Assembly (NCBI GenBank): GCA_030592655.1
Contig: JAUVIQ010000135.1
Span: 1 to 8,729 of the forward strand
DNA: 8,729 nucleotides
Source: Planctomycetales bacterium
GTDB taxonomy: Bacteria; Planctomycetota; Phycisphaerae; SM23-33
Reading direction: 5' to 3'
Below the pieces are notes generated by a model. It did not search any database and was not told where the DNA came from. It saw only the letters and a program-made list of their open reading frames with translations. The translations under genes and the position numbers were made by a program. This document shows, piece after piece, positions 6,234 to 8,729 of this stretch; the first letter of the stretch is position 1; each line of letters begins with the position of its first letter.

Positions 6234-7703
6234 ATGTTCTATCGGATTAAAGATAACAGAGCAGGGCTTTTTGCGTCGGTGTTGGCGTTTTGGCTATTGG
6301 CCGGTGGGATTCCTTCACTTCAAGCGACCGAACATAAGCCGCGATTTTCATTCAAGGAGAACCAAAAATCTGTTTTCAGGGGAAAGACTCACAATGTCAT
6401 TCATATCTGCGACAATGATAAGGTTATCGCCGTGGTTTTCCCCGCATATTCTCCTAATTGTGTAGCAACGGTGCGCAATGTCGTACTGAGGCCGGAGTCC
6501 GGGTATGGCATCGAATGGTGGGACCTGATGTGGAAGACCGGCTGCTGGTTCCCGGACCCGGCGAAGGTAACCATTGATGACAGTAATCCCAAGGCGCTCA
6601 AAATGACCTTTACCGGCAAGGATAAGACCAGGAAGGGGGGATTTGAGGTCCGGGCTCAGGCAATCCTGACCTACGATGTCAAGATAAACAGTTACGTCTA
6701 TGAGATATCCATAGAAAAGATTCCACCCAAGGTGGAGTCTTACGAGAGTCTGGTTGGTTCGTGGCAAAGTGTCGTGGATCGCACGCAATACGGCACAAGA
6801 GACGAGGGATGCTACTGCAACGTCGATTGCGGGAGATTTGGAACGCGTATGGGCAGTAAGAAGTATTGCGTGTATGAAAACAGAGCCGGCGGTATGACCA
6901 AAGTTCCCCATCACTCTCTACTGGCCCCGGACAAGTACAACATACGGCTCAAAAAGGGAGGGGCGAAGATGGGCATGCTGGGGAATCCGAAAGGAGTGCT
7001 GATAGTCGAATTTTTGGGAGAGACGGCAACAAACACCCGGCTCGGCTTATGCAATGCCGGATTTGACGTATGGTTCGTCTGGGCGCTTCAACCGGGCAGG
7101 AACAGACCGCGGGCTAAATTCAAAATCTACTCGTATGATACGAAACGTGGGGAGGAATTCTTCAAAAAGGCAAAGATATCGCCGTTCACAGATGAGGAAT
7201 TGAAGATATTCTCCCTTCCACGATATAGGTCCGACGGTCATCCGCTTTCTGATTTTGAATCAGGGATAGACCCGAAGGTAAATGACAGGGGCGCCTATTG
7301 GGCTCCGTTCGGGGACATGATCAGGACCGAATGGTGCCGGAGTGCAGGCCATAGTGGGACCGGCTCGCTGAAGACGCAGACCGATACTCCCGTGCAGTGT
7401 TATTGGGGCCATGGCCCCCAGAGCGGATCTACAACAGTACCGAAAGATTCTACGGCTGTTGCCTCTGTCTGGATAAAGACCGAGAACCTGGAAGGCAAAG
7501 GCGCTTATTTTACTGTGCAGTATCGCTCAGGCAGGAAGAAGGGGAGGGTTGAATCAAGGAAGTTAACCGGAACAAATGATTGGACAAAAGTCTCTGTAAA
7601 GATACCGGCAGGTTCGACATGGTTCAGGTTCACAAAACTGGTTCACGAAGGAAAAGGCACATCCTATTTTGATGATGTAGATTATCGGATAATAAAGAAG
7701 TGA
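6234..7703 (+). CDS. Predicted secreted paralog with carbohydrate-binding-like C-terminal domain
   Basis: The product is 489 residues. Residues 1-31 form a signal peptide (hydrophobic 11-27, cleavage near LQA). There is no lipobox Cys, unlike its upstream paralog. Shared landmarks in the same order are IDDSNPKALKM (114-124), SYVYEI (153-158), YENRAGGMTKVP (214-225), LLAPDKYNIRLKKG (229-242), KIYSYDTKR (297-305), FESGI (341-345), WIKTENLEGKGAY (413-425) and SYFDDVDY (477-484). The C-terminal part from about 338 resembles a CBM4/9-like jelly roll. A Cys-rich stretch at 190-212, including C193-x-C195-x3-C199, has no counterpart in the paralog. The ribosome binding site AGAGG is 8 bases before the ATG. 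The 28-base gap to the upstream gene supports co-transcription. The gene pair probably arose by tandem duplication, followed by divergence in location: membrane-anchored versus released. The N-terminal domain family is not recognised. Confidence 0.8.
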   Translation: MFYRIKDNRAGLFASVLAFWLLAGGIPSLQATEHKPRFSFKENQKSVFRGKTHNVIHICDNDKVIAVVFPAYSPNCVATVRNVVLRPESGYGIEWWDLMWKTGCWFPDPAKVTIDDSNPKALKMTFTGKDKTRKGGFEVRAQAILTYDVKINSYVYEISIEKIPPKVESYESLVGSWQSVVDRTQYGTRDEGCYCNVDCGRFGTRMGSKKYCVYENRAGGMTKVPHHSLLAPDKYNIRLKKGGAKMGMLGNPKGVLIVEFLGETATNTRLGLCNAGFDVWFVWALQPGRNRPRAKFKIYSYDTKRGEEFFKKAKISPFTDEELKIFSLPRYRSDGHPLSDFESGIDPKVNDRGAYWAPFGDMIRTEWCRSAGHSGTGSLKTQTDTPVQCYWGHGPQSGSTTVPKDSTAVASVWIKTENLEGKGAYFTVQYRSGRKKGRVESRKLTGTNDWTKVSVKIPAGSTWFRFTKLVHEGKGTSYFDDVDYRIIKK

Positions 7704-7727
7704 GGCTCTCTAACGGATGTTTTTCGC

Positions 7728-7733
7728 TATAAT
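7728..7733 (+). promoter_or_regulatory. -10 element for a probable leaderless ribD transcript
   Basis: A perfect TATAAT ends 6 bases before the ribD ATG at 7740, so transcription would begin at or next to the A of the start codon. No Shine-Dalgarno sequence is present in the 36 bases between the preceding stop and this ATG. No -35 match is found 16-18 bases upstream, which is common for leaderless promoters. Confidence 0.5.
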
Positions 7734-7739
7734 GTCGGC

Positions 7740-8729
7740 ATGGTGAACGATGAACAGCGATTTATGACCCGGGCGTTGGAATTGGCCCGGCGGGGAAGGG
7801 GGGCGGTCGAGCCCAATCCGATGGTCGGTGCGGTAATCGTCCGCGACGGCGAAATCATCGGCGAAGGTTGGCACAAGCAATTCGGAGGCCCGCACGCCGA
7901 AGTCGAAGCTGTTGCCGCTGTATGCGCCGCTGGGGCCGACCCAGCCGGCGCGACGATGTACGTTACGCTCGAACCCTGCTGCCGACACGGAAAAACTCCG
8001 CCATGCACCGAGGCTGTCATCGCCGCCGGAATCGCCCGCGTCGTCGTGGCGATGGAAGACCCCGACCAGAACGTCGCCGGTGGGGGGATCGCAGCCTTAC
8101 GCAAGGCTGGTATCGAGGTTGTAACCGATGTAATGGGCGACGAAGCCCGGAAACTCCTGGCCGCCTATGTGAAACTGCGGACAAAAGGCAGGCCTTGGGT
8201 TATCTGCAAATGGGCACAGAGCCTCGACGGGAAGATCGCCACGCACACAGGCAGCAGCAAATGGATTTCGGGCGATGCCGCCCGACGACGGGTCCACGAG
8301 ATTCGAGGCCTCTGCGACGGCGTATGCGTCGGCGTCGGGACCGTCCGCGCCGACGACCCGATGCTGACCAATCGAATCCCAAAGGTGAAGGACGAATCAG
8401 GCGGGCAACCGATAAGACTGATTTTGGACGGGAATCTGGAGATTTCGCCCGGCTGCAGACTGATGCGGAGCATTGACATCGCGCCGGTAATCATAGCAAC
8501 CCGAACCGATGCGCCGGCGGACGCATTGAAAAACCTTACCCGCGCCGGAGCGGAAGTGCTGACACTACCGGCGGGGACCGGCGGTGTGGACCTCTCGGCA
8601 TTATTGGAAGAACTGGGTCGGCGGGAATGGACGTATCTTCTGGTCGAGGGCGGACGGGGTGTGCACAGCGCGTTTCTTTCCCAGGGACTGGTCGATGAAT
8701 TGCTCGTTTTCGTGTCTCCGCGAATCGTC
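7740..8729 (+). CDS. ribD: Bifunctional riboflavin biosynthesis deaminase/reductase RibD, 3' end missing
   Basis: RibD catalyses two cytoplasmic steps of riboflavin synthesis: deamination of the 2,5-diaminopyrimidine, then NADPH-dependent reduction of the ribosyl side chain. The 330 codons seen run open to the window edge; full-length proteins are about 360-390 residues, so a modest C-terminal part is missing. The deaminase domain (about 1-145) has the zinc and catalytic motif PHAEVEA (His52, Glu54) and EPCCRHGKTPPC with Cys80 and Cys89 as the other zinc ligands, followed by DPDQNVAGGG. The reductase domain (from about 150) shows RPWVICKWAQSLDGKIAT, SKWISG, VGVGTVRADDP and LLVEGGRGVHSAF...LVDELLVFVSP. 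The ATG at 7740 is chosen because it gives the normal N-terminus and sits 6 bases after TATAAT. GTG at 7743 or ATG at 7764 are possible alternatives. Codon use is CGN-rich like xylA and unlike the gene just upstream. Confidence 0.95.
   Translation, partial: MVNDEQRFMTRALELARRGRGAVEPNPMVGAVIVRDGEIIGEGWHKQFGGPHAEVEAVAAVCAAGADPAGATMYVTLEPCCRHGKTPPCTEAVIAAGIARVVVAMEDPDQNVAGGGIAALRKAGIEVVTDVMGDEARKLLAAYVKLRTKGRPWVICKWAQSLDGKIATHTGSSKWISGDAARRRVHEIRGLCDGVCVGVGTVRADDPMLTNRIPKVKDESGGQPIRLILDGNLEISPGCRLMRSIDIAPVIIATRTDAPADALKNLTRAGAEVLTLPAGTGGVDLSALLEELGRREWTYLLVEGGRGVHSAFLSQGLVDELLVFVSPRIV

Noticed and set aside
7868..8476. Arg-rich plus-strand open frame of 202 residues within ribD
   Set aside because: It is a shifted reading of ribD. 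The true frame encodes all RibD motifs and runs to the window edge.

Overview
The window looks like bacterial chromosome from a carbohydrate-using organism, probably of the Planctomycetota/PVC group. That placement is inference only. It rests on an exported FG-GAP_2-type repeat protein, a large secreted propeller/beta-helix protein and two secreted proteins with carbohydrate-binding-like C-termini, all next to a class II xylose isomerase. There are no rRNA or tRNA genes, no CRISPR array, no transposase and no phage gene. Two genes are core metabolism and recognised with high confidence: xylA (938-2251) and the 5' 330 codons of ribD (7740 to the right edge).

Layout. On the minus strand at the left edge is the 5' part of a gene for an exported FG-GAP repeat protein (start at 472). 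It carries an in-frame TAA at 86-88, exactly where the homologous repeat has TAC. Between its start and xylA lies a 465-base divergent intergenic region. This holds a good minus-strand promoter (661-688) followed by a long hairpin-rich leader, a 15-bp inverted repeat (721-768), a small palindrome (835-848), and a plus-strand promoter (869-897) overlapped by a dyad just before xylA. All seven XylA metal ligands and the catalytic His/Asp sit at the positions used in E. coli numbering.

From 2398 to 7703 three genes run in the same direction with 46- and 28-base gaps and probably form one operon. The first encodes a 790-residue secreted protein: five 52-55-residue propeller-type repeats, an fn3-like domain, then a right-handed parallel beta-helix with an asparagine ladder. 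The second and third encode paralogous proteins of 462 and 489 residues, one a predicted lipoprotein and one a predicted secreted protein. Each has an unrecognised N-terminal region and a jelly-roll, carbohydrate-binding-like C-terminus. I know no described function for this set. A surface or extracellular polysaccharide-binding or -processing module is the most economical guess.

The three-gene block uses many more AGA/AGG arginine codons than xylA and ribD on either side, so it may be an acquired island. Immediately after it, ribD has no Shine-Dalgarno sequence but a perfect TATAAT six bases before its ATG, the arrangement expected of a leaderless transcript.
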